A stretch of 64,000 bases of DNA from Sciscionella marina DSM 45152. Its GTDB lineage: Bacteria; Actinomycetota; Actinomycetes; Mycobacteriales; Pseudonocardiaceae. Within the stretch, counting starts at the first letter, position 1. Each line of letters opens with the position of its first letter. Under the pieces are notes generated by a model that was given only the letters and a program-made list of their open reading frames with translations, ran no database searches and was not told the origin of the DNA. The DNA lies in NCBI RefSeq assembly GCF_000379465.1, contig NZ_KB905381.1, positions 124,001-188,000 of the forward strand. Direction: 5' to 3'. Below are positions 29,705-38,990 of the stretch, one piece after another. The translations under genes were made by a program, and so were the position numbers.

Positions 29705-31161
29705 CTGACACCCGAACAAACTGCGCACCTACGGCGTTGACGCACTTCATCAACGGCGAACACTGGACCGGTACCTCATCCGAAGTCCATCAGGTCCGCA
29801 ATCCCGCGACGGGCCAACAGATCGCCCAAGCACCGTGCGGCACGACGGCAGATGTCGACAGGGCCGTGGCGGCTGCCAAAGCGGCTTTCCCGCAATGGTC
29901 CCGGCGGACCCCCGCGGAGCGGTCGGAACTGCTGCTCCAGGCGGCCGAAGTGGTCACCACACATGCCGAAGATCTCGCCCAGCTGGAATCGGTCAACGCC
30001 GGAAAGCCGATGCCGCTGGCGCGTGAGGATGTTGCCGGAACCATCGACACGCTGCGTTTCATGGCAGGCGCTGCTCGTTCCCAGCCAGGGGTCAGCGCCG
30101 GTGAGTACGTAGCGGGCCGCACCTCGATGCTCGTGCGGGAACCGGTGGGTGTCGTCGCCGGTATCATCCCGTGGAACTACCCGCTCATGACCGCGGCCTG
30201 GAAGATCGGCCCGATCCTCGCGGTGGGCGACACCTGCGTGCTGAAACCGTCCGAGCAGACCCCGTTGACCGTGTTGCGGCTGGCGGAGCTGCTGGACCCC
30301 GTGCTGCCCTCCGGGGTGCTCAACGTGGTCACCGGCAGGGGATCGGTCGTCGGGGAGGCCCTTGCCACTCATCCGGATGTGGCGCTCGTGTCGGTCACCG
30401 GAAGCGTGGGCAGCGGCAAGGCGGTGGCACACGCGGCGGCCGACTCGCTCAAACGTGTGCACCTGGAGCTCGGTGGCAAGGCGCCCGTCGTGGTTTTCGC
30501 CGATGCCGATCTGGAAGCGGTGGCCGACGGCGTCGTTTTCGCGGGCTTCGGGAACACCGGTCAGGACTGTGGTGCCGCGTGCCGGATTCTCGTCGAGGAA
30601 TCGGTACATGACGAGCTGGTCGCGCTCCTGACCGCCCGCGCGGAGGCACTCGTGGTGGGCGACCCGGCGGAGGGGGAGCACATCGAGATGGGGCCGCTGG
30701 TCACCGAGGAACATCGGGACCGGGTGACCGGCTTCCTCGAGCGCGCCTATGCCGAAGGCGTGCGCGCCACGACGGGCGGACAGGCAGCCGGTGGTGCCGG
30801 ATTCTTCATGCCCCCGACCGTTCTGGTCGACATCCCCGGTGGCGCGGAATGTGTCCGCGAGGAGATCTTCGGCCCGGTCGTGACCGTGGAGAAATTCACC
30901 GGTGAGGACGCGGCCATCGATGCGGCGAACGACGTGCCCTACGGCCTGTCGGCCTCGGTCTGGACCACGAGTGCACGCCGGTCCGCCGATGTCCCCGCGC
31001 GGCTGGACTTCGGCACGGTCTGGATCAACGACCATCTCGCCTTTGCCACCGAAATGCCCTGGGGCGGTTTCAAGGCATCCGGCTACGGGCGTGACTTGTC
31101 GGCGTACGCACTCGAGGACTACTCGCGTACCAAACACATCATGCTCAACCGAACCCGTTGA
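29701..31161 (+). CDS. Aldehyde dehydrogenase, gamma-aminobutyraldehyde/betaine aldehyde type
   Basis: A 486-residue NAD(P)-dependent aldehyde dehydrogenase. It has IIPWNYPLMTAAWKIGPILA, the catalytic Glu in HLELGGKAPVVVF (about residue 257), and the nucleophile Cys290 in GNTGQDCGAACRI. The C-terminal MPWGGFKASGYGRDLSAYAL then EDYSRTKHIM is the pattern of gamma-aminobutyraldehyde dehydrogenases (PatD/YdcW) and related omega-amino/guanidino aldehyde enzymes. It would oxidise an omega-amino or omega-guanidino aldehyde to the acid. ATG 29701 overlaps the small-subunit stop. With the ureohydrolase downstream, a 4-guanidinobutyraldehyde-like substrate is reasonable. Confidence 0.9.
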   Translation: MTDTRTNCAPTALTHFINGEHWTGTSSEVHQVRNPATGQQIAQAPCGTTADVDRAVAAAKAAFPQWSRRTPAERSELLLQAAEVVTTHAEDLAQLESVNAGKPMPLAREDVAGTIDTLRFMAGAARSQPGVSAGEYVAGRTSMLVREPVGVVAGIIPWNYPLMTAAWKIGPILAVGDTCVLKPSEQTPLTVLRLAELLDPVLPSGVLNVVTGRGSVVGEALATHPDVALVSVTGSVGSGKAVAHAAADSLKRVHLELGGKAPVVVFADADLEAVADGVVFAGFGNTGQDCGAACRILVEESVHDELVALLTARAEALVVGDPAEGEHIEMGPLVTEEHRDRVTGFLERAYAEGVRATTGGQAAGGAGFFMPPTVLVDIPGGAECVREEIFGPVVTVEKFTGEDAAIDAANDVPYGLSASVWTTSARRSADVPARLDFGTVWINDHLAFATEMPWGGFKASGYGRDLSAYALEDYSRTKHIMLNRTR

Positions 31162-31179
31162 CAGGGAAGGAACAGTGGC

Positions 31180-32631
31180 ATGACTGAACCGCTGACCGGG
31201 CCACAGAAGTCCGCGGTGGGCATCGAGTCCGCCACCATTCAGCCGATCCCAGCCGATCAGCGGAGTGGCACGAACCGGGACATGTTCACGATCTGGTTCG
31301 GCACCAATGTCATGGTTCTGGCCATCGTCACCGGAGCCTTGTCGACCACGGTGTTCGGGCAGCCTGCATGGTCCGCGGCATTGGCGATCATCATCGGGAA
31401 CCTGGTCGGTGCGGTCTTCATGGCGTTGCACTCGGCACAGGGCCCGCGTCTGGGTGTCCCGCAGATGGTCCAGACCAAGGGACAGTTCGGGTCGCGGGGT
31501 TCGGTGCTGATCGTGCTGATCGTCGTATTGATGTACCTCGGTTTCTTCACCTCGATCCTGATCTTCGGCGGTGCGTCGCTCGCCTCGGTCATTCCGCCGC
31601 TCGGCCACAGCGGCGGCATTCTCATCATCGCCGTCATCAGCCTGGCCGCTGCCATCTGGGGATATGCGCTGATTCACACGTATGCGCGGATCATGACCTA
31701 TCTTTCCGGCGCGGTCCTGCTGTTGGCGTTCGTCTGGATATTCGCGGTGCACTCGGTGCCCGCCGAGTTCTTCCACACCAGCGGGGCGAGCCTGGCCGGT
31801 TTCATGGGCACGGTGTCGGCATCCGCGGTGTGGCAGCTCGCCTACGCTCCCTATGTTTCGGACTATTCTCGTTATCTGCCGGTGAAAACCGGCGCGAAGC
31901 CCGCGTTCTGGATGAGTTATTGGGGTACCACCCTCGGTTCGATCCTGCCTATGTTCCTCGGTGCCAGTGTCGGGCTGCTCCTGCCGAATCTGGACCCGGT
32001 CGTCGCCCTCACCAAGGCCACCGCGGGGATCAGTGGGCTGGTCGTCGTCGTGTTCAGCGTCGGTGTCGCCGCGACGAACGCGATGAACCTCTACTGCGGA
32101 ACGCTGTGCACCATCACCGTCGTGCAGACCTTCGCCCCGCGGTTCGCCGCCCGTGGCCGGGAACGGGCGCTGATCGCCGCCGGTCTCGTCCTGATCGCGA
32201 TCAGCGTAGCGCTCACCGTCGGCGACGATTTCACGCAGACCTACAACAACTTTCTGACCCTATTGCTCGGGTCCTTGGTTCCGTGGACAGCGGTCAACCT
32301 GGTCGACTACTACCTGATCCGGCACGGTGACTACACGGTCGAGGACTTCTTCCGCCGCGACGGCGGCCGTTACGGGCTCGTGAACTGGCCCGCGGTGCTC
32401 TGCTACCTCATCGGGGTCGTGGTCCAAATCCCCTTCATGGTCCTCGGTACGGCATACACCGGTCCGATAGCGAGACTGCTCGGGAACACCGACCTCTCCT
32501 TCCTCGTGGGTCTGATCGTCGTGTCGCCGCTGTACTACGCCACCGTCACGGTGCTCGCGCGGCGCAAATCCCGGGCAATATCGCGAAACCACCGGCAATC
32601 CATCCACCCAGAAAGAACGGAGCCACGATGA
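31180..32631 (+). CDS. NCS1-family permease (cytosine/purine permease-like)
   Basis: A 483-residue membrane protein with about 12 helices of the nucleobase:cation symporter-1 family. Signatures include NRDMFTIWFGTNVMVLAIVT, GPRLGVPQMVQTKGQFGSRG, WQLAYAPYVSDYSRYLPVKT and the late LVPWTAVNLVDYYLIRHGDY. NCS1 proteins carry cytosine, purines, allantoin, hydantoins or thiamine precursors; here the operon suggests a guanidino or amino compound. ATG 31180 comes 18 nt after the aldehyde dehydrogenase stop. The stop overlaps the agmatinase ATG (ATGA). A decayed relative lies at 24420-24932. Confidence 0.88.
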   Translation: MTEPLTGPQKSAVGIESATIQPIPADQRSGTNRDMFTIWFGTNVMVLAIVTGALSTTVFGQPAWSAALAIIIGNLVGAVFMALHSAQGPRLGVPQMVQTKGQFGSRGSVLIVLIVVLMYLGFFTSILIFGGASLASVIPPLGHSGGILIIAVISLAAAIWGYALIHTYARIMTYLSGAVLLLAFVWIFAVHSVPAEFFHTSGASLAGFMGTVSASAVWQLAYAPYVSDYSRYLPVKTGAKPAFWMSYWGTTLGSILPMFLGASVGLLLPNLDPVVALTKATAGISGLVVVVFSVGVAATNAMNLYCGTLCTITVVQTFAPRFAARGRERALIAAGLVLIAISVALTVGDDFTQTYNNFLTLLLGSLVPWTAVNLVDYYLIRHGDYTVEDFFRRDGGRYGLVNWPAVLCYLIGVVVQIPFMVLGTAYTGPIARLLGNTDLSFLVGLIVVSPLYYATVTVLARRKSRAISRNHRQSIHPERTEPR

Positions 32632-33617
32632 GTGACCATCAGCCGATCGGCGCCCTCGAAGCCACCACGGTCCCGCGATTCGCCGGCCTCGGCACCTTCG
32701 CGCGCATCCCGGTTATCGACGCCGTACCCGACTACGACATCGCGGTTCTCGGGGTGCCCTTCGATGGAGGCACGTCGTACCGGCCAGGGGCGCGGTTCGG
32801 GCCGATGGGGGTCCGGCAGGCTTCACGCCACCTGCGACCGGCGTTTCACGTCGAGCTGGACACCGCGCCATTGCGGCAGGTCCAGGTCGTCGACGCCGGC
32901 GACGTAGCGTGCACGCCGTACTGCATCGAGGATGCGGTCCACCAGATCGAGGGCTTCGCGCGCGAAGTCGTGGGCGGCAAGGACCGGCGCCTGGTGACCA
33001 TCGGCGGTGACCACACGGTCGCGCTGCCCATGTTGCGCGCCGCACGGGAGAAATACGGATCGATCGCCCTTGTCCACTTCGACGCGCACCTGGACACCTG
33101 GGACACGTATTTCAAGGCGCCGATCACTCACGGGACGGTTTTCCGCCGCGCGTTCGAGGAAGGACTGCTCGCCGAAGAGAAATCGATGCACCTCGGCATT
33201 CGCGGGCCGATCTACGACCAACTCGACCTCGTCAACGACGCGTCGTTCGGATTCCGGATCCTGCGCGCCGGAGACCTGGACACACTCGGCATCGACGGGG
33301 CGGTCGACGCCGTACGGCGCCGGGTGGGCGACGCGCCGGTCTACCTCTCGGTGGACATCGATGTGCTCGACCCGGCTTTCGCACCAGGAACAGGCACGCC
33401 CGAGATGGGCGGATTCACCAGCCGCGAACTGCTGCATCTGCTCCGTCGTCTCGACGGGCTCAACCTGGTCGGAGCCGATGTCGTCGAAACGGCCCCCGCT
33501 TATGATCACGCCGAAATCACCTGCGTCGCCGCGGCGACCGTCGCCTTCGATCTCGTCACGCTCATGAGTAAAACCGGGAACACCGTGCCTGGTTCGCCGG
33601 CTACCGCCGCCACCTGA
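32628..33617 (+). CDS. Agmatinase/guanidinobutyrase-type ureohydrolase
   Basis: A 329-residue arginase-family enzyme using two Mn ions to hydrolyse a guanidino group to an amine and urea. The metal ligands are in RLVTIGGDHTVALPM, ALVHFDAHLDTWDTYF and YLSVDIDVLDPAFAPGTGTP. An N-terminal GVPFDGGTSYRPGARFGPMG is also typical. The exact substrate (agmatine, 4-guanidinobutyrate or 3-guanidinopropionate) cannot be read from these motifs. The preceding alcohol and aldehyde dehydrogenases favour a guanidino acid, giving GABA and urea. It ends the operon; PucR follows 86 nt later in the same direction. Confidence 0.92.
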   Translation: MSDHQPIGALEATTVPRFAGLGTFARIPVIDAVPDYDIAVLGVPFDGGTSYRPGARFGPMGVRQASRHLRPAFHVELDTAPLRQVQVVDAGDVACTPYCIEDAVHQIEGFAREVVGGKDRRLVTIGGDHTVALPMLRAAREKYGSIALVHFDAHLDTWDTYFKAPITHGTVFRRAFEEGLLAEEKSMHLGIRGPIYDQLDLVNDASFGFRILRAGDLDTLGIDGAVDAVRRRVGDAPVYLSVDIDVLDPAFAPGTGTPEMGGFTSRELLHLLRRLDGLNLVGADVVETAPAYDHAEITCVAAATVAFDLVTLMSKTGNTVPGSPATAAT

Positions 33618-33703
33618 CCGTTGCAGCCGCTCCGGTGAGCCCTAGGGCACCGTGAGCACAGATGTGCGAACGCACAAGGACACCCTGTACGGATCGGTAA
33701 CCT

Positions 33704-35215
33704 ATGGGTATGGCGATCACGGTGGCGGATCTGCTCGAGGTGCCACACCTTCGACTGCGGTTGCACTCTGGTACGAGTGGCCTCGATCGGGAGATCTCCT
33801 GGGTACACACATCCGACCTGCCGGAACCGTGGCGATGGCTGGCCGGTGGTGAGCTGCTGCTGACCAACGGCATGTCGTTTCCCGACGACAGCGATGGCCA
33901 GTGCGTGCTCCTGCAACACCTGATCGAGACCGGGGCGAGCGGACTGGCCATCGGTGAGCAGATGTATTGCCCGCCCTTGTCCGACGAATTCGCCGAGGAA
34001 AGCGAGCGGCTCGGGTTCAGCGTGCTCATCGTGGCCTACCCGTTCCCGTTCGTCGCCATCTCGCAGGCCGTTGCCGCCGCGAACCTACTGGAGCAGTCCG
34101 ACCGGTTGATCCGCACCGAGCGAATCTACCACGCCATGCAACGAATGGTGGTACATCGCGGGGATTCCTCGACACTGTCCCGGGATTTGTCCGGGCAGCT
34201 GGGGTGCGAGGTTCAGGTCTGTCACCGCGCGACGGCCCAACCGTGGTATCCGCGGGATGCCCCGTTCGATTCCGCGCTCGCCGACGCTTTGCGGCAGGCC
34301 GCCCCGGGAGCCTCCGACCTGCGGGCGGGAGCCTTCACCATCGCACTGCGGGATGGCCGACAGCTGCGGCTGGTGGACATTCCGACCCAACCCAGCGCGG
34401 TACTGGTCCTGGTTTCGGATGCCCGCCACATGCCGGACGCGATCCTCATGCAGCACGCGGCCACGGTGCTGGCCCTCGAGTTGTCCCAGTCGCTGGTGAA
34501 CATCGAGCAGAATCGGCGCCTGGGTGCCGAACTGCTGGCACAGCTGATGCAGGGACAGATCGACGCACCGGGCGGAGCTCGCCAACTGGACGCACTGGGC
34601 CTGGACGTTTCGCAAGCCCGTTTCATCGCGATCACCTCCGAGGACATCGAGAAGCTTCGTGAACTGCACATCAGCCTGTGGCGTAACGACGTCCGGCACC
34701 TGGTCGTCCACCGGCAAGGCCTGCTGTACGTCCTCTGCACCGGAGGAGAGCGGACCAGCTCCGTGATACGGGCAGACCTCGGCGGCGAAGCGTTGATGGG
34801 GATCAGCGCCGTCATCGCGACCGCCGAACGAATCCCCGAAGCAGCACGCGAAGCCAGTTGGGCGGCCCGCGCCGCCGCCGGCGTCACCCCGCGTACCTTT
34901 CGATACGGCGAAGCGACACCGCTGCTCGGCGTCGCCGGGATCGACGATGCCAATGCCTTGGTGCTGCGTGTCCTGGGCCGTCTCATCGAACACGAACGAC
35001 AACACCAGTCCGGATTGATGCACACGCTCGCGGCATTCCTCGACAATCAGCGTTCCTGGCGAAAAACCGCCGATGCGCTGCACGTACACCGGCAAACCGT
35101 GCTGTACCGAATCCGGAAGGTCGAAGAGATCACCGGCCACAACGTGAACGACACCCGCGATATCGCCGAACTCTGGCTGGCACTGCAAGCCCGATCACTG
35201 CTTGACGAAACCTGA
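33704..35215 (+). CDS. PucR-family transcriptional activator
   Basis: A 503-residue PucR-type regulator. Residues 5-130 form the purine-catabolism regulator N-domain (ITVADLLEVPHLRLRLHSGT, GGELLLTNGMSFPDD). A GGDEF-like central part follows, and the C-terminal helix-turn-helix (HTH_30) is AAFLDNQRSWRKTADALHVH with RQTVLYRIRKVEEITG. PucR proteins activate purine, allantoin, proline or polyamine catabolism in response to the substrate. Starts at ATG 33704 or 33710 both fit weakly. Position directly after the guanidino operon suggests it controls that operon, possibly via the GTTGAG repeats at 27541-27576. Confidence 0.88.
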   Translation: MGMAITVADLLEVPHLRLRLHSGTSGLDREISWVHTSDLPEPWRWLAGGELLLTNGMSFPDDSDGQCVLLQHLIETGASGLAIGEQMYCPPLSDEFAEESERLGFSVLIVAYPFPFVAISQAVAAANLLEQSDRLIRTERIYHAMQRMVVHRGDSSTLSRDLSGQLGCEVQVCHRATAQPWYPRDAPFDSALADALRQAAPGASDLRAGAFTIALRDGRQLRLVDIPTQPSAVLVLVSDARHMPDAILMQHAATVLALELSQSLVNIEQNRRLGAELLAQLMQGQIDAPGGARQLDALGLDVSQARFIAITSEDIEKLRELHISLWRNDVRHLVVHRQGLLYVLCTGGERTSSVIRADLGGEALMGISAVIATAERIPEAAREASWAARAAAGVTPRTFRYGEATPLLGVAGIDDANALVLRVLGRLIEHERQHQSGLMHTLAAFLDNQRSWRKTADALHVHRQTVLYRIRKVEEITGHNVNDTRDIAELWLALQARSLLDET

Positions 35216-35663
35216 CCAGCCCCGCCAACGCTGCACTCATCCCGGGTAGTGCCGTCCTCGGTGTGAAGTTCCCCTTGAATCATGGAGGCGTGCGCTTTAA
35301 GGAGCAGGCAGCACGCGGTCGCCTGGGCGCTGGTCTTGGTGTGGGCCGCGGAGTTGAAACTCAGCCCCGAAGATGTGCGGTTGCTCGCTGGCCTCACTGC
35401 CGACGGGCTGTCCACCATGGACCGGCCGACAGGGACGAGTGTTGTTCAACGCTCGGCAGGTCATGTAGCGTGGGAGTTTCGATATTGCGTGGGCGTTCGC
35501 GCTCTTGACCGTATGAAAAGGCGATGCCATGACTGCCGCCGGTGATGACCGGGGGCTTGTACCGGTTCCATCGGACCCCGGTCAGCACAGACTGTCCGGA
35601 GCCCTGTGCGGGCTCTTGTGAGTGTTGCGCTTCGGCGCATCCGCATGCCTTGGAGTACATCAA
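35216..35663. other. Non-coding or decayed leader before the methyltransferase
   Basis: No convincing gene is seen. A frame from 35282 (ALVLVWAAELKLSPEDVRLL) has some coding character for 40 residues but soon becomes Arg/Cys-rich. A hairpin GAGCCC (35599-35604) / GGGCTC (35610-35615) followed by TTGTGAG lies 49 nt before the methyltransferase start, and could be an attenuator or just the terminator of an earlier transcript. No known riboswitch pattern could be matched. Confidence 0.3.
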
Positions 35664-36446
35664 GTGTCGCAAAACTTTTCCCCGGCGTGGCACGCGCCGA
35701 CCCACCCTTCTGCCCCCTGGTACACCGACTTCTTCGGTGAGCTTGCCAACGCCTTCTGGCGGGCGGCCGTGCCGCCTGAGGCGACCGAGGCCGAGGTCGA
35801 GTTCCTGGCGCGGACAGGGCGCCTGCGGCCTGGCGCCGCTGTCTTGGACCTACCATGCGGCAGCGGACGACACAGCCTCGCGCTCGCTCGCCGCGGTTAC
35901 ACCGTCACTGGGCTCGACATCTCGGTGGAGGCTGTTGAACACGCTGCCGGATTGGCCGCTGCCGAGGGTCTGGAGATCGATTTCCGTCGTGCCGACATGC
36001 AGCGCCTGCCCGACGGACTGCGCGCTGACGCCGTCATCTGCATGGGCAACAGCTTCGGTTACCTCACCCACGACGATACCTGCTCACTGATGTCTGCTCT
36101 GGGGCAGATCATCGCTCCTGACGGGTTCCTCGCCGTTGATTACGGCGCGGTGGCTGAGGCGTTGCTGCCCTGCCTGCATGAGGACATCCCCATGCAGGCA
36201 GGTGACATCGAGGTCGTAGCACGCAACAGCTACGACACCACACACAGCCAGCTACTCACCTCGTACACATTCCGCCGCGGAAACGAACAGGCGAACGGAA
36301 CATCCATCCAGCAGGTCTACACCTCGGCAGAATGCGCAAGGCTCTGTCTGAATGCCGGATTCAGCGAGGTCGAGATGTACGCAGACACCGAGGGCGCCCC
36401 GTTCGCTCTGGCAAGCTCCCGACTGCTCCTGATCGCACGCCGGTAA
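35664..36446 (+). CDS. Class I SAM-dependent methyltransferase
   Basis: A 260-residue methyltransferase. Motif I is AAVLDLPCGSGRHSLALARR, followed by GYTVTGLDISVEAVEHAAGL (motif II acid) and ADAVICMGNSFGYLTHDDT (motif IV). Early residues APWYTDFFGELANAFWRAAV are typical of the cyclopropane-fatty-acid-synthase-like/UbiE-like group. The substrate is unknown. GTG 35664 is chosen because GGAG lies 8 nt upstream; an earlier ATG at 35622 has none. It stands alone, converging on the TetR gene at 36883. Composition of this stretch is less GC-rich than the operons on either side, perhaps pointing to a different origin. Confidence 0.8.
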   Translation: MSQNFSPAWHAPTHPSAPWYTDFFGELANAFWRAAVPPEATEAEVEFLARTGRLRPGAAVLDLPCGSGRHSLALARRGYTVTGLDISVEAVEHAAGLAAAEGLEIDFRRADMQRLPDGLRADAVICMGNSFGYLTHDDTCSLMSALGQIIAPDGFLAVDYGAVAEALLPCLHEDIPMQAGDIEVVARNSYDTTHSQLLTSYTFRRGNEQANGTSIQQVYTSAECARLCLNAGFSEVEMYADTEGAPFALASSRLLLIARR

Positions 36447-36815
36447 TGGCAGACCCGTTGCGGTCGCGCAGCACACCTCCGGCTCGATTCCTGGCCGACT
36501 GCGGGCTGAACCATTGTCAAGTCATTGATCCGAACGAAGAAAACAATCGCGGAAAAAAAAGATCATCGCCTACGGGCCCGGGTTCATGCCCGATGGTGAC
36601 GGTGGCTGGCGAGCGGATAGACAAAGGGACACTCAGGTGACACCGTGCAAGGCCGCAAAGGGAACTGAAACTCGTGGGTACACTTATCGCACTCCACGGT
36701 CGAGAGCTCCGCTCGGTTCGCCAGCGGCCGAGGCACTGCTCGATGAAAGAGTCACGACGTCATCGCTTGCAGTACTGCATTCTCAGGAGCGCGAAGCCGG
36801 ATCGACTGGGCCACG

Positions 36816-36855
36816 GAACTTCCCGATGAGCAGCATCCGGTCGTGAGGGAAGTTC
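36816..36855 (-). terminator. Hairpin after the TetR gene
   Basis: GAACTTCCC (36816-36824) pairs perfectly with GGGAAGTTC (36847-36855) over a 22-nt loop, 27 nt beyond the TetR stop on the minus strand. It may end transcription from that gene and from the converging methyltransferase. The rest of 36447-36882 shows no gene; it includes an A-rich run near 36554. Confidence 0.45.
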
Positions 36856-36882
36856 AATAGGCGGTTTACCGACCGGCGCCAG

Positions 36883-37509
36883 CTATGCCGTTCGCAGTGC
36901 TTGGTACAGTGAACGTCCGAAATAGGTTGCTATTTCTTCGTAATCTGGGTTGTTCTCGGTCTTCGTTCCGGCACGAACAGCGCCTTCGCACACCGCCATG
37001 AAGAATTCGACCAGCATAGGGAGCTTGCGTTCGGTTTCCACGGTTCCCCAATACCGTAGCGCTGCATCGAGAAGTCGCTCGACTTGTTTGGCGACCAGCT
37101 TCCTGGCTCGGCCGAATGTTTCTACGACGGCAGGGTCGGGATTCGAATCGAAGACGACTCGCCATGAGTCCAGGTTCGCGTCGACCACCTGTAGGAGTGC
37201 GCGCACTCCCGATATGAACACCCGTTCCGTCGGTCTGGGGCTTCCTTTCGGCAAGGCGCCCATGACGCCTTCGACCAGGGTTTGCTGTTCTCGTTGTACC
37301 AGGGCCTCTATCAAGGCTATTCGGTCAGTGAAGCATGCGTATATCACCGGGCGGGTCACCTGAAGATGCTTCGCGACCGATCCGATGGAGATGGCACCGA
37401 CTCCCTCTCGTGCGGCGATGTGCAGGGCGGCATCCAGGACCTGCGGCCGGCGACGATCAGGTCCCAGGTGCGCCGCCCTCGCGCGGTCTGAAGCAGAGGC
37501 AGTCGCCAT
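36883..37509 (-). CDS. TetR-family transcriptional regulator
   Basis: A 208-residue TetR protein. The DNA-binding domain reads VLDAALHIAAREGVGAISIG with SVAKHLQVTRPVIYACFTDR, an unusual recognition helix ending YACF rather than Y-x-H/YF. The ligand domain (LVEFFMAVCEGAVRAGTKTE) is of the TetR_C type common next to lipid and esterase genes. ATG 37509 is used because the domain starts soon after; an in-frame start at 37602 is possible but without a ribosome site. It is divergent, across 350 nt, from the two secreted ester hydrolases and may regulate them. Confidence 0.82.
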   Translation of the reverse strand: MATASASDRARAAHLGPDRRRPQVLDAALHIAAREGVGAISIGSVAKHLQVTRPVIYACFTDRIALIEALVQREQQTLVEGVMGALPKGSPRPTERVFISGVRALLQVVDANLDSWRVVFDSNPDPAVVETFGRARKLVAKQVERLLDAALRYWGTVETERKLPMLVEFFMAVCEGAVRAGTKTENNPDYEEIATYFGRSLYQALRTA

Positions 37510-37733
37510 AGGAGCAATTGTGCCATATTCGAGGACATATCGTTGCCCACCGATGGTCTTGCCGACCGTGAACAGGGCGAAGGCGAATCGGTCCGATGTC
37601 ATCGTTGCGTGCTATCGGAAACTCTCGCGGTCCCGCGAGCGCAGCTGTTGCCGGTGCCCGGCGCGCGTGCCCGTTGTCCGCAGGGCCGACCGGCGCGGCG
37701 AGCCCTGATCGTTCACGCAGGTGGCTGGAAATC

Positions 37734-37762
37734 TTGACGGTTTTCCTTCATGCGTGTATGAA
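37734..37762 (+). promoter_or_regulatory. Putative sigma-70 type promoter for the lipase gene
   Basis: TTGACG (37734-37739) and TATGAA (37757-37762) are separated by exactly 17 nt, the best -35/-10 pair seen in this intergenic region, in an AT-rich patch. The -10 overlaps an inverted repeat TTCAT-GCGTGT-ATGAA, which could be an operator for the divergent TetR protein. The start of transcription would be near 37769, leaving a leader of about 90 nt. Confidence 0.45.
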
Positions 37763-37858
37763 TATATGCACTCCGCTGATGCTTGCTGTGGCAGGTGGTA
37801 TCGACGGCTGAACTCTCTACGCCGGCGCCCATGCTTTCTGTTCGGAAGGGCAGGTCTT

Positions 37859-38860
37859 GTGAATATGAAGCGAGTGGCCGTTCCCGTTCTGATCGTCGTG
37901 TTGTTGCTTTTCTCATCGGCTGTTTCGGCATCTGCTGCGACGGTGAGCGGAGAATTGCCGGTTCCCTATGGGTGGTTCGGAGTGGAGAATGCTGCCGAAA
38001 CTGTCTTCGGTAACGTAACCAAGGGTCTGTTCGGGCGACCTGAAGCGAGCCCTCCAGGATCGAACGATTGGGGGTGCCGGCCTAGTGCTGAGCATCCGAA
38101 TCCGGTGGTTCTCGTCCATGGCTATGGAATGAACCAGTCGATCAGCTGGCCTACTATCGCACCGCTGTTGAAAAACAACGGGTACTGCGTCTACTCGCTG
38201 ACGTATGGAAACCAGGCGTGGCCCGATATCCCTGTGGTCAACCAGGTCGGCGGCCGTGATCGTATGGAGGACAGCGCCAAGAAGCTGGGGAGTTTCGTCG
38301 ACAGAGTCCTCGAACAGACCGCGGCAAAGAAAGTGGACATAGTTGGGCATTCTGAAGGAAGTCTGATGCCTGACTACTATGTCAAGTTCCTCGACGGACG
38401 GTCCAAGGTGGCACGTCATGTTGCGATGGCTCCCTTGTGGAGAGGAAGCGATCTGGCTGGACTCGGGAACCTCTACGGGTTTTTCAAGTGGCTCGGCGTG
38501 TCTCCCATGGTGGATGCCGCATTCAGCGTCGCGGGCCTCGGTGGTGCAGTGCCCGAGTTCGCATCGACTTCGAACTTCATCAAGAAGCTGAATCAGAACA
38601 GTCCGGCTGTTCCGGATGTTCAGTATACCTCTATTATCACAAAAGCCATGTCTGGATTTCCTGTCTCACCGTGGCAAAGCGGCGTGCTCGAGGGGGGAAA
38701 TGCGAACAATGTTGTTCTTCAGGATGTCTGTCCGGCCGACAACACCGGGCATAGTACGCTACTGTTCGACCCCAACGTGGCGCAGATCATCGTGAATGCA
38801 CTGGATCCGGGATCTGCAAAGAAAGTGCAGTGCCAGCAGACTCATCTTCCGCCATTCTAG
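37859..38860 (+). CDS. Secreted esterase/lipase (class 2, LipE-like)
   Basis: A 333-residue alpha/beta hydrolase with a Sec signal peptide (VAVPVLIVVLLLFSSAVSAS, cleavage near SASA-A). The oxyanion element is VVLVHGYGMNQSISWPTIAP, and the nucleophile elbow is DIVGHSEGSLMPDYYVKFLD. A late His is available in CPADNTGHSTLLFDPNV. This is the pattern of actinobacterial extracellular triacylglycerol lipases of the LIP (Pfam class 2) family. Three cysteines (DWGCRP, GYCVYS, DVCPAD) may form disulfides. GTG 37859 or ATG 37865 could start it. Codon use is less GC-biased than in the catabolic operons. It precedes a second secreted ester hydrolase, 130 nt away. Confidence 0.85.
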   Translation: MNMKRVAVPVLIVVLLLFSSAVSASAATVSGELPVPYGWFGVENAAETVFGNVTKGLFGRPEASPPGSNDWGCRPSAEHPNPVVLVHGYGMNQSISWPTIAPLLKNNGYCVYSLTYGNQAWPDIPVVNQVGGRDRMEDSAKKLGSFVDRVLEQTAAKKVDIVGHSEGSLMPDYYVKFLDGRSKVARHVAMAPLWRGSDLAGLGNLYGFFKWLGVSPMVDAAFSVAGLGGAVPEFASTSNFIKKLNQNSPAVPDVQYTSIITKAMSGFPVSPWQSGVLEGGNANNVVLQDVCPADNTGHSTLLFDPNVAQIIVNALDPGSAKKVQCQQTHLPPF

Positions 38861-38990
38861 AGGCGCGCGGGCACATTTGCGTGATGCAGCGCAACCGCGT
38901 GACCGACACTAGTCATCGGCAACCGAATTTTCCCTGGGTCGTCAGCGGTCATTCGTGATTTCTGTACCCGCTCACAAATTGGAGAAGGTA

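Noticed and set aside
29776-31776. A 666-codon open frame on the minus strand
   Set aside because: Antisense of the aldehyde dehydrogenase and the start of the NCS1 permease, both well supported.
35540-35663. Possible riboswitch before the methyltransferase
   Set aside because: I compared the GC-rich hairpins with SAM, guanidine and cobalamin riboswitch cores from memory and found no match to conserved loops; only a simple hairpin was kept as part of the region note.
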